A stretch of 64,000 nt of DNA from JBCCIM01 sp965263205 (GTDB taxonomy: Bacteria; Bacteroidota; Rhodothermia; Rhodothermales; JAHQVL01). The notes under the pieces were generated by a model. The model was given only the letters and a program-made list of their open reading frames with translations, had not been told where the DNA came from and made no database searches. The stretch lies in assembly GCA_965263205.1 (NCBI GenBank), contig CBDHHF010000035.1:372001-436000 (forward strand), written 5' to 3'. Below, piece by piece: positions 36,435 to 45,229 of this stretch. How positions within the stretch are numbered: the first letter of the stretch is position 1; the number at the start of each line of letters is the position of its first letter. Position numbers and translations under genes: made by a program.

Positions 36435-36828
36435 CCACGAAAAGGCTAAAGACTTAAGTGCAAACAAATACATTCTGAAGGATTGATCTGTTTGCTGTTA
36501 AGAGACTGTTACAGGTTGAAGGTTTTGGCTTTTATCGTTCTGTTATACAACACAAGATTTATGTCCCCCCCTCTCAATATTTAATTGATTGTACGAAGAG
36601 CCTATATTGACGGGTTCTGGCGATTATTTTTCTCGCCAGTTTTGTGTTGTAATCTTGCCTTACCTCCAGTAGGACGGCGATTACAGGCCGTGTTGGCAAC
36701 AAAAATCCCACACCATACAGCCGTCATTATGAACGTGTCAAAGTACTGGGCGTGTGGACAATCAGCTTACAAAATGCATAACGTGCCCTTTTCCCTGCTC
36801 ATTGTCTACACGACCCAGATCACCCACG
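36435..36828. other. 394-bp gap behind the kinase gene
   Basis: No gene is supported. The first third is the dispersed repeat listed separately. The remainder contains a weak 103-codon frame from 36585 without homologous motifs, which overlaps the end of the isomerase gene and is rejected. Confidence 0.4.
36459..36582 (+). repeat. dispersed 3'-end repeat, copy A
   Basis: The element begins TGCAAACAAATA, has a stem-prone TTCTGAAGGATT, then CTGTTACAGGTTGAAGG, then a 49-base core (36522-36570) from GTTTTGGCTTTTATC to TTATGTCCCCCC. The core matches 48 of 49 bases of the reverse strand at 51551-51599. It begins about 25 bases after the stop of the kinase gene. Confidence 0.9.
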
Positions 36829-37836
36829 TTACGCGATTTTTCTTACCTCTACGTGCTGCAATGCTGAAATCGAATCTGCTCCGGCACAAAACATAGCTAT
36901 CCGCAGGGCTTTGGTTGTCCGCTCGATGGTTTCAACAACCGCTTCAGCGGACTCCATTGCCGGCGCGAGGAACGGTGATGCCATGCCGGCCAGATCCGCC
37001 CCCATCGCGATGGCCTTCGCAACATCCAAACCGGTACGTACCCCACCACTTGCAATAACGGAAGCCCCCGGTATGGCTTTGCATTGCTGAATTGATTCAG
37101 GCGTTGGTATCCCCCAATGCGCAAACTGCGCATCCAGATCGGGTGCTTGTGCGCGGGCTGCTTCGATGCGTGCCCAGCTCGTGCCCCCTACCCCTGCCGT
37201 ATCGAGGATGTGCATGCCGGCCGCCACAAGTTTGGCAGCCAGCGCACCTGAAATACCACTCCCTACTTCCTTGACAATGATGGGCACCGACAGCTTCGCT
37301 GCTATGTCTGCCATTTTCTCGAGCAGCCCTGTAAAGTTGCATTGCCCTTCTGGCTGAATAGCTTCTTGCAATGGATTCAAGTGCAAAACCAACGCATCAG
37401 CAGCTACCATGGCTACAGCCTGCTCACACTCCTTGAGTCCAAAGCCGTAGTTCAGCTGAACAGCCCCCAGGTTTGCAAGAATGGGCACCGTAGGCGCAAG
37501 TGAGCGAATCTCGAAGGTGTATGCCTGCTCAGGGGATTCTAAGGCTTTGCGTTGCGACCCAACCCCAAGGGCAATACCCGTCTGTTCAGCTGCTAAGGCA
37601 AGATTTTCATTGATCTGCCGCGCTGAATCAGTCCCGCCTGTCATGCAGGAAATCAACAAAGGCGACTGGAGCGTTTTGCCAAGAAAAGGCGTCGATAGGT
37701 CAATGGCATCAAGATCAATTTGTGGTAACGCGCAATGTGTCAAGGCGTAGTCATCAAAGTAATGATGTGTCGCCATGTCCTGCTGTTCCAACGCCAGCGC
37801 AATGTGTTCTGCCTTTCGATCCCTTGCCAATGCCAC
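36829..37836 (-). CDS. fni: type 2 isopentenyl-diphosphate delta-isomerase
   Basis: A 335-residue FMN- and NADPH-dependent enzyme that interconverts IPP and DMAPP for isoprenoid synthesis. The family motifs are seen: RKAEHI near the N-terminus, SCMTGGTDSARQINENLA, ALGVGSQRKAL, NLGAVQLNYG, HLNPLQEA-QPEGQ-NF, VKEVGSGIS, DTAGVGGTSWARIE and ASGGVRTGLDVAKAIAMGADLAGMASPFL. Length is normal. It stands alone on the minus strand. It is unrelated in fold to the type 1 enzyme. Confidence 0.95.
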   Translation of the reverse strand: MALARDRKAEHIALALEQQDMATHHYFDDYALTHCALPQIDLDAIDLSTPFLGKTLQSPLLISCMTGGTDSARQINENLALAAEQTGIALGVGSQRKALESPEQAYTFEIRSLAPTVPILANLGAVQLNYGFGLKECEQAVAMVAADALVLHLNPLQEAIQPEGQCNFTGLLEKMADIAAKLSVPIIVKEVGSGISGALAAKLVAAGMHILDTAGVGGTSWARIEAARAQAPDLDAQFAHWGIPTPESIQQCKAIPGASVIASGGVRTGLDVAKAIAMGADLAGMASPFLAPAMESAEAVVETIERTTKALRIAMFCAGADSISALQHVEVRKIA

Positions 37837-37904
37837 GTCTGCTTTAGTGTGTAATTCTCCTTTTATACACAGGGATTCCTCTCAGTAACCAGCAAAGCCA
37901 ACGA

Positions 37905-37966
37905 GCCTTGAAAGCGACAACCAGGATTTACAAACAGCAACCTTTAACGGTAAACCTTCAACCCAC
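37905..37966 (-). repeat. short relic of the 3'-end repeat family behind polA
   Basis: Read on the minus strand, GGGTTGAAGGTTTACCG and TTAAAGGTTGCTGTTTG follow the polA stop. These are variants of the GGTTGAAGG / CTGTTTG modules seen at 36459 and 43858. The homology is short. Confidence 0.4.
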
Positions 37967-40777
37967 TCAGTGTGCGTCCAGCCAGTTGTCTGCTACGTTC
38001 AGATCTACTTCGATGGGTACGTTTAGTGGTAGCGCCTTCACCATTTCCTCGATAACGAGTGGCTTGACCTGGTCCACCTCGGCTACGGGTACGGAAAAGA
38101 CCAGCTCATCGTGTACTTGAAGAATCATTTTGCTAGTCAGTTGCTCAAGGCCCAGCCGGCGCTGGATACGCACCATCGCAATTTTGATCATATCAGCCTG
38201 TGTACCCTGGATCGGCATATTCACCGCAATGCGTTCCGCAGCAGAGCGCTCGTTCCGGTTTCGTGCATTGATCGCCGGCACATAGCGACGGCGGCCCAGC
38301 AGCGTCTCGGCGTAACCTTTTTCGCGTGCGTCTTCCACCTGCCGCGCCAAAAACTGGGAAACAGCCGGGTACGTTTTCTGATACTGCTCGATCAACGCTT
38401 GCGCCTCTTTAAACGGACACCGGAGCCGCTGCGCCAAACCGAAGCTCGAAATGCCATACGGGATACCGTAATTCACCTCCTTGGCTTTCCGACGCTGATC
38501 GCGGGTCACTTCTTCGATAGGCACTTTGAAGACCAGCGCTGCTGTAGCTGTGTGCACATCCTGCTTCTCTTCAAAAGCTTTGATCAGATTTTTATCCCCG
38601 CTCATATGGGCAAGAATGCGCAACTCGATCTGCACATAATCAGCCGCCATAAGCATGTTACCCGGCGTTGGGACAAACGCACGACGCACTTCACGCCCCT
38701 GCGGTGTACGAATGGGAATGTTCTGCAGGTTTGGCGAATTGGAAGACAGCCGGCCCGTTGCGGCTACCGTCTGGCTAAAATTGGTATGGATGCGGCCCGT
38801 CTCCGGATGAATCAGCTCACCGAGGCTATCTACATAGGTGCTCTTGAGCTTGGCAAGCTGCCGCCAGTCGAGGATGAGGGCCGGCAGCGGATGCTCTATT
38901 GCCAATTCTGATAGCACGTTCTCGCGCGTGGAAGGCTTGCCTTTGGGGGTTTTGGCGATTACTGGTAATTCGAGCTTTTCGAACAAAATGCGTCCCAACT
39001 GCTGGGTAGAGCCAATTTTAAATTCTTCGCCGGCCGCTTCGTAAATGTCTTTCTCGAATCGGTCGAGGTCGGCAGTGATTTTCTTCGACTGCTCAGCCAG
39101 CGTGTCAGCATCAACGCGGACACCGGTCATCTCAACGTCTACCAGTACATCAATCAAAGGGAATTCGATATCCCGTGCAATTTTGTCGAGCCCTTCTTTT
39201 GTCAACTCTTCTTCAAAGAGGCGGTACAACTGGTACGAGATGTCAGCGTCTTCTGCTGCATATGGACCGGCTTTGTCGATAGGCACATCGCGCATCGAAA
39301 GCTGGTCTTTACCCGTTCCGATCAAATCGGAGATGGGGACCATTTTGTAATTCAGGTACTTCCGCGCAACACCGTCTAGGCTGTGCTGATCGTCGGGGGC
39401 GAGCAGGTAATGGGCAACCATGGTATCAAAAAGTGGCCCCCGTACCCGCACACCGTGTCGGGCCAGTACGGTAATGTCGTACTTCAGATTGTGACCAACT
39501 TTTAGCCGACCGTCAGTCAGATGACGGCCAAGTTTTTCGAGTACAGTATCGGTGCTGGTGCCATCTGGAAGTGGTGTGGGTACATATACACCCTGGCCGG
39601 CTTCCCAGGAGAAGGAAAGGCCGACAAGCGACGCCATCATGGGATTAACCGACGTCGTTTCACTGTCGAACGCAATGGTCTGCGCACTATCCATTGTGGT
39701 GGCCAACGCATCCAGTGCTTCAGCATTTCTGATGATGGTGTAATCAGCGCCGGCAGAATCGATCTGCTTGAGCGGCGAATACGCACCAAAATCGAAGGAA
39801 AGTGCCCCCGTATCATCAGCCTTGGGTGCTGCAGCGGGCACAGACTCAGCTGTCGTTTCGGTTGGCGCAGGCGTCTCTCCATTTAGCTCAGCAGCTTTTC
39901 GCAGAAGTCGTTCGCGCAGGGAGCCAAACTCGAGCTCCGTGGCAATCATGTCGATGCGGGCTGTATCAGGCCGGCTTTGCTTGAGCTGGTGCCAGTCGAG
40001 ATCCACTTCTACATCTGTTTTGATGGTCACCAGGGCCTTACTCAGCAACGCTTCTTTGCTCTGCGTTGTCAACCCTTCTTTGGCGCGTTTCCCTTTTACT
40101 TCGTCGACGTGGTCGAGCAGGTTCTCAACGGTGCCATATGTCTGGATGAGCTTCATCGCTCCTTTCTCACCGATCCCATGAACCCCCGGCACATTGTCAG
40201 CTTTGTCTCCCATCAGCGCAAGAATGTCGATAAACTGGATCGGGTCCAGGTCGTACTTTTCTTTGAATTTCGCGATGGTGATCGGATCAAACTCTTCGCC
40301 ACGATATGCCGGCCGCAGCATGGTAATGTTATCGGTGATCAGTTGCTGGAAATCTTTATCCGGCGATACGATAACCACTTCTGCCCCATCAGCTTCTGCC
40401 TGCCGGGCTAAGGTACCAATCACGTCATCTGCTTCAACCCCTTCGCGCTCAATAACCGGAATATCGAGGGCAACGACCAGATCTTTGATAATGGGCAGAT
40501 TGGCCAGCAGATCTTCGGGAGGCGGATCGCGGTGTGCCTTGTATTCGGGGTACATTTCATCCCTGAACGTCCCTCCTTCCCCCATCACGTCAAACACGAC
40601 AGCGATGTGTTCAATACTATGGTCCTCGATCAGCTTGAGTAGCGCTGCCGTAAACCCATAGGTAGCAGAGGTATTCTGTCCTTTTGAGTTGATCAGCGGC
40701 CGGCTGATGAAGATGAAATGAGAGCGATACGCCAACGCCATGGCGTCGAGCAGAAAGAGGCGTTTGGGTTGTTCCAA
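37967..40777 (-). CDS. polA: DNA polymerase I
   Basis: A 936-residue repair and Okazaki-fragment polymerase. Residues about 1-290 are the 5'-3' exonuclease (VFDVMGEGGTFRDEMYPEYKAHRD, SPDKDFQQL, ALMGDKADNVPG). An active-looking 3'-5' exonuclease domain follows (AFDSETTS with acidic residues, HNLKYDITVL, YAAEDADISYQLY). The polymerase domain has motif A (AADYVQIELR), motif B (RRKAKEVNYGIPYG) and motif C (LQVHDELVF). A short Ala/Thr/Glu-rich linker (about 300-325) joins the first two parts. The gene appears monocistronic. Confidence 0.98.
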   Translation of the reverse strand: MEQPKRLFLLDAMALAYRSHFIFISRPLINSKGQNTSATYGFTAALLKLIEDHSIEHIAVVFDVMGEGGTFRDEMYPEYKAHRDPPPEDLLANLPIIKDLVVALDIPVIEREGVEADDVIGTLARQAEADGAEVVIVSPDKDFQQLITDNITMLRPAYRGEEFDPITIAKFKEKYDLDPIQFIDILALMGDKADNVPGVHGIGEKGAMKLIQTYGTVENLLDHVDEVKGKRAKEGLTTQSKEALLSKALVTIKTDVEVDLDWHQLKQSRPDTARIDMIATELEFGSLRERLLRKAAELNGETPAPTETTAESVPAAAPKADDTGALSFDFGAYSPLKQIDSAGADYTIIRNAEALDALATTMDSAQTIAFDSETTSVNPMMASLVGLSFSWEAGQGVYVPTPLPDGTSTDTVLEKLGRHLTDGRLKVGHNLKYDITVLARHGVRVRGPLFDTMVAHYLLAPDDQHSLDGVARKYLNYKMVPISDLIGTGKDQLSMRDVPIDKAGPYAAEDADISYQLYRLFEEELTKEGLDKIARDIEFPLIDVLVDVEMTGVRVDADTLAEQSKKITADLDRFEKDIYEAAGEEFKIGSTQQLGRILFEKLELPVIAKTPKGKPSTRENVLSELAIEHPLPALILDWRQLAKLKSTYVDSLGELIHPETGRIHTNFSQTVAATGRLSSNSPNLQNIPIRTPQGREVRRAFVPTPGNMLMAADYVQIELRILAHMSGDKNLIKAFEEKQDVHTATAALVFKVPIEEVTRDQRRKAKEVNYGIPYGISSFGLAQRLRCPFKEAQALIEQYQKTYPAVSQFLARQVEDAREKGYAETLLGRRRYVPAINARNRNERSAAERIAVNMPIQGTQADMIKIAMVRIQRRLGLEQLTSKMILQVHDELVFSVPVAEVDQVKPLVIEEMVKALPLNVPIEVDLNVADNWLDAH

Positions 40778-41088
40778 AGCGAGAATTGGTTGCCGGGTTA
40801 GGAGGGCGAAGATCGAAGGAAATAGTCAACGACAGACGCGGTTGGAGAGTTTCGAATGCTGAATGAGGGTATTTCCCTCGATATTCAGAGTTCCTTGATC
40901 GATATTCGTTATTCAAGGGACTGCAAGCCCCGCCGAGATCCTTCGCAGGGCTCAAAATGACAGGATTGAAGCAGATCAGCATTCCCCATTCAACAATCCG
41001 CATTCAGCAATCCAAACTCGCCACTCTTTTTCCCGGAACCCCCTGTTCGTGCCTAGTTATAACCCGCAGTTTCAACTTCCTATCTGAT
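40778..41088. other. 311-bp divergent gap with repeats
   Basis: The gap between polA and rfbB has no gene. From 40855 to about 40925 there are short inverted motifs around ATTCAG and CGATATTC (for example TTCGAATGCTGAATGAGG). A dispersed element follows at 40930-41018. A frame open from 40957 into rfbB is not used because the N-terminus would be encoded by the repeat. Confidence 0.45.
40930..41018 (+). repeat. dispersed element, copy 2
   Basis: It contains GATCCTTCGCAGGGCTCAAA, then ATTGAAGCAGATCAGCATTC and CATTCAACAATCCGCATTC. It corresponds to the reverse strand of 17232-17325, with the segment after GCAGATCAGCAT differing by a few bases. The first part is the widespread ATCCTTCG...CTCA-GATGACA intergenic motif. 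Confidence 0.7.
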
Positions 41089-42168
41089 ATGACTTCCTCT
41101 CAAGAACAACAGCATTTCCCGAAGCGCGTGTTGGTTACTGGTGGCGCCGGCTTTATTGGCTCTAACTTCTTACTACACATGGTGCCCAAGTACCCGGAAA
41201 TTTCTTTCTGGAACCTGGATGCACTCACCTACGCCGGCAACCTGCACAACCTTGCTTCGCTTGAAGCACACGACAACTACACCTTTGTAGAAGGTGACAT
41301 CGCCGATCCTGAACTGGTACGCAGCCTCTTTGAGACGCACAACTTCACCTCGGTGGTTAACTTTGCGGCGGAATCCCACGTGGACCGTTCGATTCTCGAC
41401 CCACTCACCTTTGTAAAAACCAACGTCCTCGGTACCGTTAACTTGCTCGACGCTGCACGCAAGCACTGGCAAGACGATGAGGACCGCCGGTTTTTCCACG
41501 TATCCACGGATGAAGTCTTTGGCTCACTGGGCAATGAAGGATTCTTTACGGAAACCACCCCGTATGATCCACGCTCCCCGTATTCAGCCTCAAAAGCTTC
41601 GAGCGACCATTTTGTACGTGCGTATGGCCACACGTACGGGTTACCTATTGTAATCTCGAATTGCTCAAACAACTACGGTCCATACCAATTTCCTGAAAAG
41701 CTCATTCCGCTGGTCATCATGAATGCGCTCAACAAAAAGCCCATTCCGATTTATGGCAAAGGCGACAATGTACGGGATTGGTTGCATGTGGTAGATCATT
41801 GCAAAGCCATCGACACAATCCTGCATTATGGCCCCAATGGCCGCACGTATAACATCGGTGGGGACAATGAGTGCACCAACCTCGAACTGGTGCATTTGCT
41901 GCTTGAACAGCTCGACGCTGCGGTTGGTCACGATGAAGGTACGTCGAAAGCGTTAATTACGTTTGTAAAAGACCGGGCCGGGCACGATTTTCGGTACGCG
42001 ATGGACTTTAGCCGGCTCAACCAGGAGTTAAACTGGTCCCCTTCGTTCACCCTCGCAGAAGGATTGCGGGATACAGTAGACTGGTACCTGAACAACAGGC
42101 CATGGCTGGAGGCAGTAGCCAATCAGTCTTATCGCGAATACTATGCAAAACAGTACGAGCATCGGTAG
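41089..42168 (+). CDS. rfbB: dTDP-glucose 4,6-dehydratase
   Basis: A 359-residue NAD-dependent extended SDR that makes dTDP-4-keto-6-deoxyglucose for rhamnose and other deoxysugars of the cell surface. The start at 41089 (MTSSQEQQ) is preferred because the upstream in-frame part is encoded by a repeat. The cofactor site TGGAGFIG lies at about 17-24. The catalytic motifs STDEVFGS and YSASKASSDHFV are intact, and NNYGPYQFPEKLIPL is present. It starts a short plus-strand series with an RmlC-like gene and a HAD phosphatase gene, both of which are frameshifted. Confidence 0.95.
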   Translation: MTSSQEQQHFPKRVLVTGGAGFIGSNFLLHMVPKYPEISFWNLDALTYAGNLHNLASLEAHDNYTFVEGDIADPELVRSLFETHNFTSVVNFAAESHVDRSILDPLTFVKTNVLGTVNLLDAARKHWQDDEDRRFFHVSTDEVFGSLGNEGFFTETTPYDPRSPYSASKASSDHFVRAYGHTYGLPIVISNCSNNYGPYQFPEKLIPLVIMNALNKKPIPIYGKGDNVRDWLHVVDHCKAIDTILHYGPNGRTYNIGGDNECTNLELVHLLLEQLDAAVGHDEGTSKALITFVKDRAGHDFRYAMDFSRLNQELNWSPSFTLAEGLRDTVDWYLNNRPWLEAVANQSYREYYAKQYEHR

Positions 42169-42183
42169 AACCAACACACACGT

Positions 42184-42658
42184 ATGAATTGGAATGACGA
42201 CGTAATTGCGTCCTGTACGGTCAAGCCGCTAACAAAATATAGTGATGAACGCGGCTGGCTCGGGGAGTTTTTCAGGCACGACGAATTGCCGGCCCCCCTC
42301 CACCCCACCATGGGGTACCTGTCCCTCACAAAACCCGGTATTTCACGGGGTCCACACGAGCACGAACACCAGACCGACCTGTTTCTGTTTTTCAGCGGTA
42401 CGTTCAAGCTCTACCTGTGGGATGACCGAAAGGACTCGCCGACGTACGGCAATCGGCAAATCATCGAGGTGGGTGAAGCAAACCCTACCATTGCGATTGT
42501 CCCCCCCAGGTGTGGTGCACGCGTACTGGAATGTAGGCGAAACAGAAGCCCTTGTGGTAAACTGCCCCAATAAACTTTATGCCGGCGAAGGCAAAAAAGA
42601 ACCGGTCGACGAAATTCGGCACGAAGAACTCGAAAACTCACCATTCATCATGGAATAG
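42184..42658 (+). pseudogene. RmlC-like dTDP-sugar epimerase, frameshifted at a C7 run
   Basis: Two overlapping frames encode one cupin-type protein of the dTDP-4-dehydrorhamnose 3,5-epimerase family. The first frame runs from MNWNDDVIA through SDERGWLGEF, ISRGPHEHEHQ and ANPTIAIVPP. The second continues GVVHAYWNVGETEALVVN and ends FIME. The switch falls in C7 at 42501-42507. With C6 the protein would be about 157 residues and complete. It lies 15 bases after rfbB, which fits a role in dTDP-deoxysugar synthesis. The extra base may be a true mutation, a phase-variation state or a sequence error. As written, the product stops after residue 129 with a scrambled tail. Confidence 0.85.
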
Positions 42659-42673
42659 CGGCGCACGTGAAAC

Positions 42674-43346
42674 ATGAAATTACTTCTTTTTGATATAGAT
42701 GGTACCCTCCTCGTTTCCAAAGGCGCCGGCCGCAAAGCCATGCAGGCTGCGGTTAGAAAAATGACGGGCAAAACGGAGGTGTCGATTGAAGGCGTAGACT
42801 TCTCTGGCAGAACTGACCCGCAAATTATCAAAGACGTTTTTGTAACCAACGGATTTGAAGCGGACGATTGGGAATCCTGGATTGCTGATGCGCTAGAATC
42901 GTATGTGGAGGCCTTTACCGAAGCGTTCTCGCCAGATCAATTTATTTCGCTACCGGGTGTACATCAGCTAGTTGAGGAATTGCATGCGCAGCCCAACGTA
43001 CAGCTCGCCATTTTAACCGGTAACCTCGAAAAAACGGCGTACCTCAAATTGAAAGGCATCGGACTGGAAGACTTCTTCCCCTTTGGCGCATTTGCCAGCG
43101 ACCATGCTGACCGTTACCAGTTACCCCCCCATTGCTGTAGAACGCGCACTCAACCACACAGGGCGCCGCTATGAAGGAAAAGATGTGGTGATTATTGGCG
43201 ACACCAAGCACGACATCCTCTGCGGCCGCTCCATTAACGTGATGTCGATTGCCGTCAGCACAGGCCACTACAATGCAGAAGATCTGCACATCCACAACCC
43301 GGATGTGCTCCTGGATGACTTGTCAGATACGGGGCGCGTTTCTTGA
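42674..43346 (+). pseudogene. HAD-family phosphatase, frameshifted at a C7 run
   Basis: Two frames together give a haloacid dehalogenase-like phosphatase (phosphoglycolate phosphatase group). The first frame has the nucleophile motif FDIDGTLL (about 5-12), GRTDPQIIKDV, and motif II LAILTGNLEKTA. The second carries PIAVERAL, and motif IV VIIGDTKHDI, ending DTGRVS. The break is at C7, 43124-43130; C6 would restore about 223 residues. It is 15 bases behind the RmlC-like gene. Its substrate cannot be stated. The same kind of break in two adjacent genes is notable. Confidence 0.85.
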
Positions 43347-43378
43347 GCTTGTAGGGTAAACCCAAAGCCATGGTTACA

Positions 43379-43784
43379 CTACGGTAAATTCTTGGCAAAC
43401 TGGTGCAATTCGGAAAGCCGGAGCAACGCTTTGGTATCGCGCGGATCGCGCCAAAGCTCTCTGCCGGCTTCGCCGGAGAGATCATCTACGCGCTTAGCAA
43501 TCAGACGTAAGCTGTAGTTTAGCTCCTCAGCATCCTGTCTGGAAAAGTTATCGATATCCTCGCCCAGGTACTGCTCTAGCAGCAGCCGCGCACGCGACGC
43601 GTGCCGGATGCCGGCTACGTACGACTCAAGCTCGTGATTTTCGATATAATCGAAGAAATGCAACCAGCGTCCTCCTCCACTTCCACCTTTATCGGTTCGA
43701 GATCTTTGGTTTTTCTTCCGCTGGCTCGGTTGTAAATCCAACCAGACAAAAACAGGCAAGTAAAGTTAAAAACAGCAATTTCAT
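43379..43784 (-). pseudogene. small exported protein, probably frameshifted
   Basis: The frame from 43379 encodes a soluble helical domain (WLHFFDYIENHELESYV, LNYSLRLIAKRVDDLSGEAGREL, LHQFAKNLP) but lacks a good start. A second frame beginning at ATG 43784 gives a signal or lipoprotein peptide (MKLLFLTLLACFCLVGF, with a possible lipobox LLAC) that stops after 31 codons. Removing one base, for example in the A5 run near 43710, joins them into a 134-residue exported protein. I do not recognise the family. A TTG start at 43759 in the long frame is an alternative. Confidence 0.6.
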
Positions 43785-43857
43785 ACCTAAGTACAGTCAC
43801 GTTAATTTTGTAGAGTTATTCGTCATGCACGTTAAACCAAACGTAATGGAATCAGGC

Positions 43858-43932
43858 CAAAAAAACCTTCAACCTGTAACCTGCAACTTTCAACAGCAAA
43901 CACAGCAATCCAACAGCATTGATGTGTTTGCA
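43858..43932 (-). repeat. dispersed 3'-end repeat, copy C
   Basis: On the minus strand it starts right behind the stop of the BamE-like gene with TGCAAACACATCAATGCTG, then GTGTTTGCTGTTGAAAG, TTGCAGGTTACAGG and TTGAAGGTTTTTTGG. It matches the first 75 bases of the copy at 36459 but lacks the 49-base core. Confidence 0.8.
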
Positions 43933-43933
43933 C

Positions 43934-44771
43934 TTAGAGACCGGTCACAAGTAAAGAACTTTCATCATCGTTGATCAGCATCAGGACCACATCGTCAACA
44001 CTCGATCCCATGCTGGTAGCGCGGCCCTTGCCGGTCGAAATAATCTGACTTTCACCTTCATTTCTCCTGCACCATCTACCTGGTGAAAAATGGAGCACGA
44101 GGTCCTGACGATCCACATTAATTGAAAAAGGCGTCTGTTGTGCTTCGTAGCGTTCCCTGAAATGTGTATGATGATTGGGCGAGAATATCTGTGCATCAAA
44201 CGTCACTTCTTGGCCCGGCGTGTTGGAGGTAACCGTTACGCTGACTTTAGACTGATTTTCCAGCAAGTGCTCGGGAACGTCAACGCGGGTACGATCAACC
44301 ATGTACAGATTTGTAATGGAGCCGGCTTTGTTGTATTCGACGTGAACAACAAAATCATCTCGAAAGTAGCTGTCCCAATACCGGGTGTTGATAGCTACCT
44401 CAAACGCCGGGCGGCCAATCAGGGCATGCACCGCATCACGAGACATGCCCAATCCTATACCTGACGCTGTCTTGCGCGCGAAAGCTCCGGTAAACATCAC
44501 ATTACTCAGTTGTGGTGTACCAGTTTCCAGCGTAAAACTGACCTCAACGCCGGCAAATGCACCATCGTTGTAGATGAACCGAAGGCCGGTCTCGTTTTCA
44601 TCATACGCATGAGGTTCTCCAAGCAGATCAACAACCTCATTAGGAGAGAAAACCTACGTCAAGAGCGTCGAGGTTATCGCCAAAAGAGAAGCGGTCGTCA
44701 GCTGAAGCCTGGGTAGCTACCAAACAGAAAACCGCGCACAGCAATAGCCGCGCAGCAAACAAATTGTACAT
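43934..44771 (-). pseudogene. exported protein with two BamE/OmlA-like motifs, frameshifted
   Basis: The downstream frame (43934 to about 44635) continues upstream of its apparent GTG start, and the true N-terminus is in another frame. ATG at 44771 gives a signal peptide (LLLCAVFCLVATQASA) and DDRFSFGDNLDALDVGF, then stops. Deleting one base in the T4 run near 44650 joins it to SPNEVVDLLGEPHAY. The restored protein has about 278 residues with two similar segments, GFSPNEVVDLLGEP and GMSRDAVHALIGRP, like the helix of SmpA/BamE/OmlA proteins. The C-terminal half is beta-rich and unrecognised. The function may be envelope-related (inference). Confidence 0.75.
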
Positions 44772-44899
44772 GCGTGTATCCGGTTGCGTGAAAAGCAGAA
44801 GTGAGTACTACAGATAGGTGTTATGATTTAATAAAAAACCATTCACCCTCAATTGCAAGGCGTACCAAATGTAACAAGCGTATAGATCCGTTCATGGCG

Positions 44900-45085
44900 T
44901 CAGTCTATACTTCGATTCTCCAGACTATTTGCTACACGGGACACCTGCTGCGCGATGTCTTCCTGCGTTTCCACTAATTGCTTGAGATAGCGAAAAAGCA
45001 ATACCACAGCGTAGACAATGGCAACCCAGAATACAATGGTAAACAGGAAAAAAATACTGGTAAAACCAATCGGGACAATTTCCAT
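44900..45085 (-). CDS. small single-pass membrane protein
   Basis: A 61-residue protein with a long hydrophobic segment (FFLFTIVFWVAIVYAVVLLF, about 12-31) and a C-terminal charged coil (LKQLVETQEDIAQQVSRVANSLE). I do not recognise a family. It stands alone between a frameshifted gene and the RidA gene. The composition is typical of real small membrane proteins. Confidence 0.6.
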   Translation of the reverse strand: MEIVPIGFTSIFFLFTIVFWVAIVYAVVLLFRYLKQLVETQEDIAQQVSRVANSLENRSID

Positions 45086-45229
45086 AAGGCTGTTACCCAG
45101 ACTAATGAATAAAGCAGATCCTTAAATATATCCGATCTTCTATGGCCCGCACAATAGACATTTTACCCCAAATACACGCTCATCGAAGAATAACGCGTTA
45201 GCGAGGTATAAACGTTGGGGTTTATGGCC

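Noticed and set aside
36585..36896. 103-codon frame before the isomerase gene end
   Set aside because: It overlaps the 3' end of fni on the other strand, begins next to a repeat and shows no domain.
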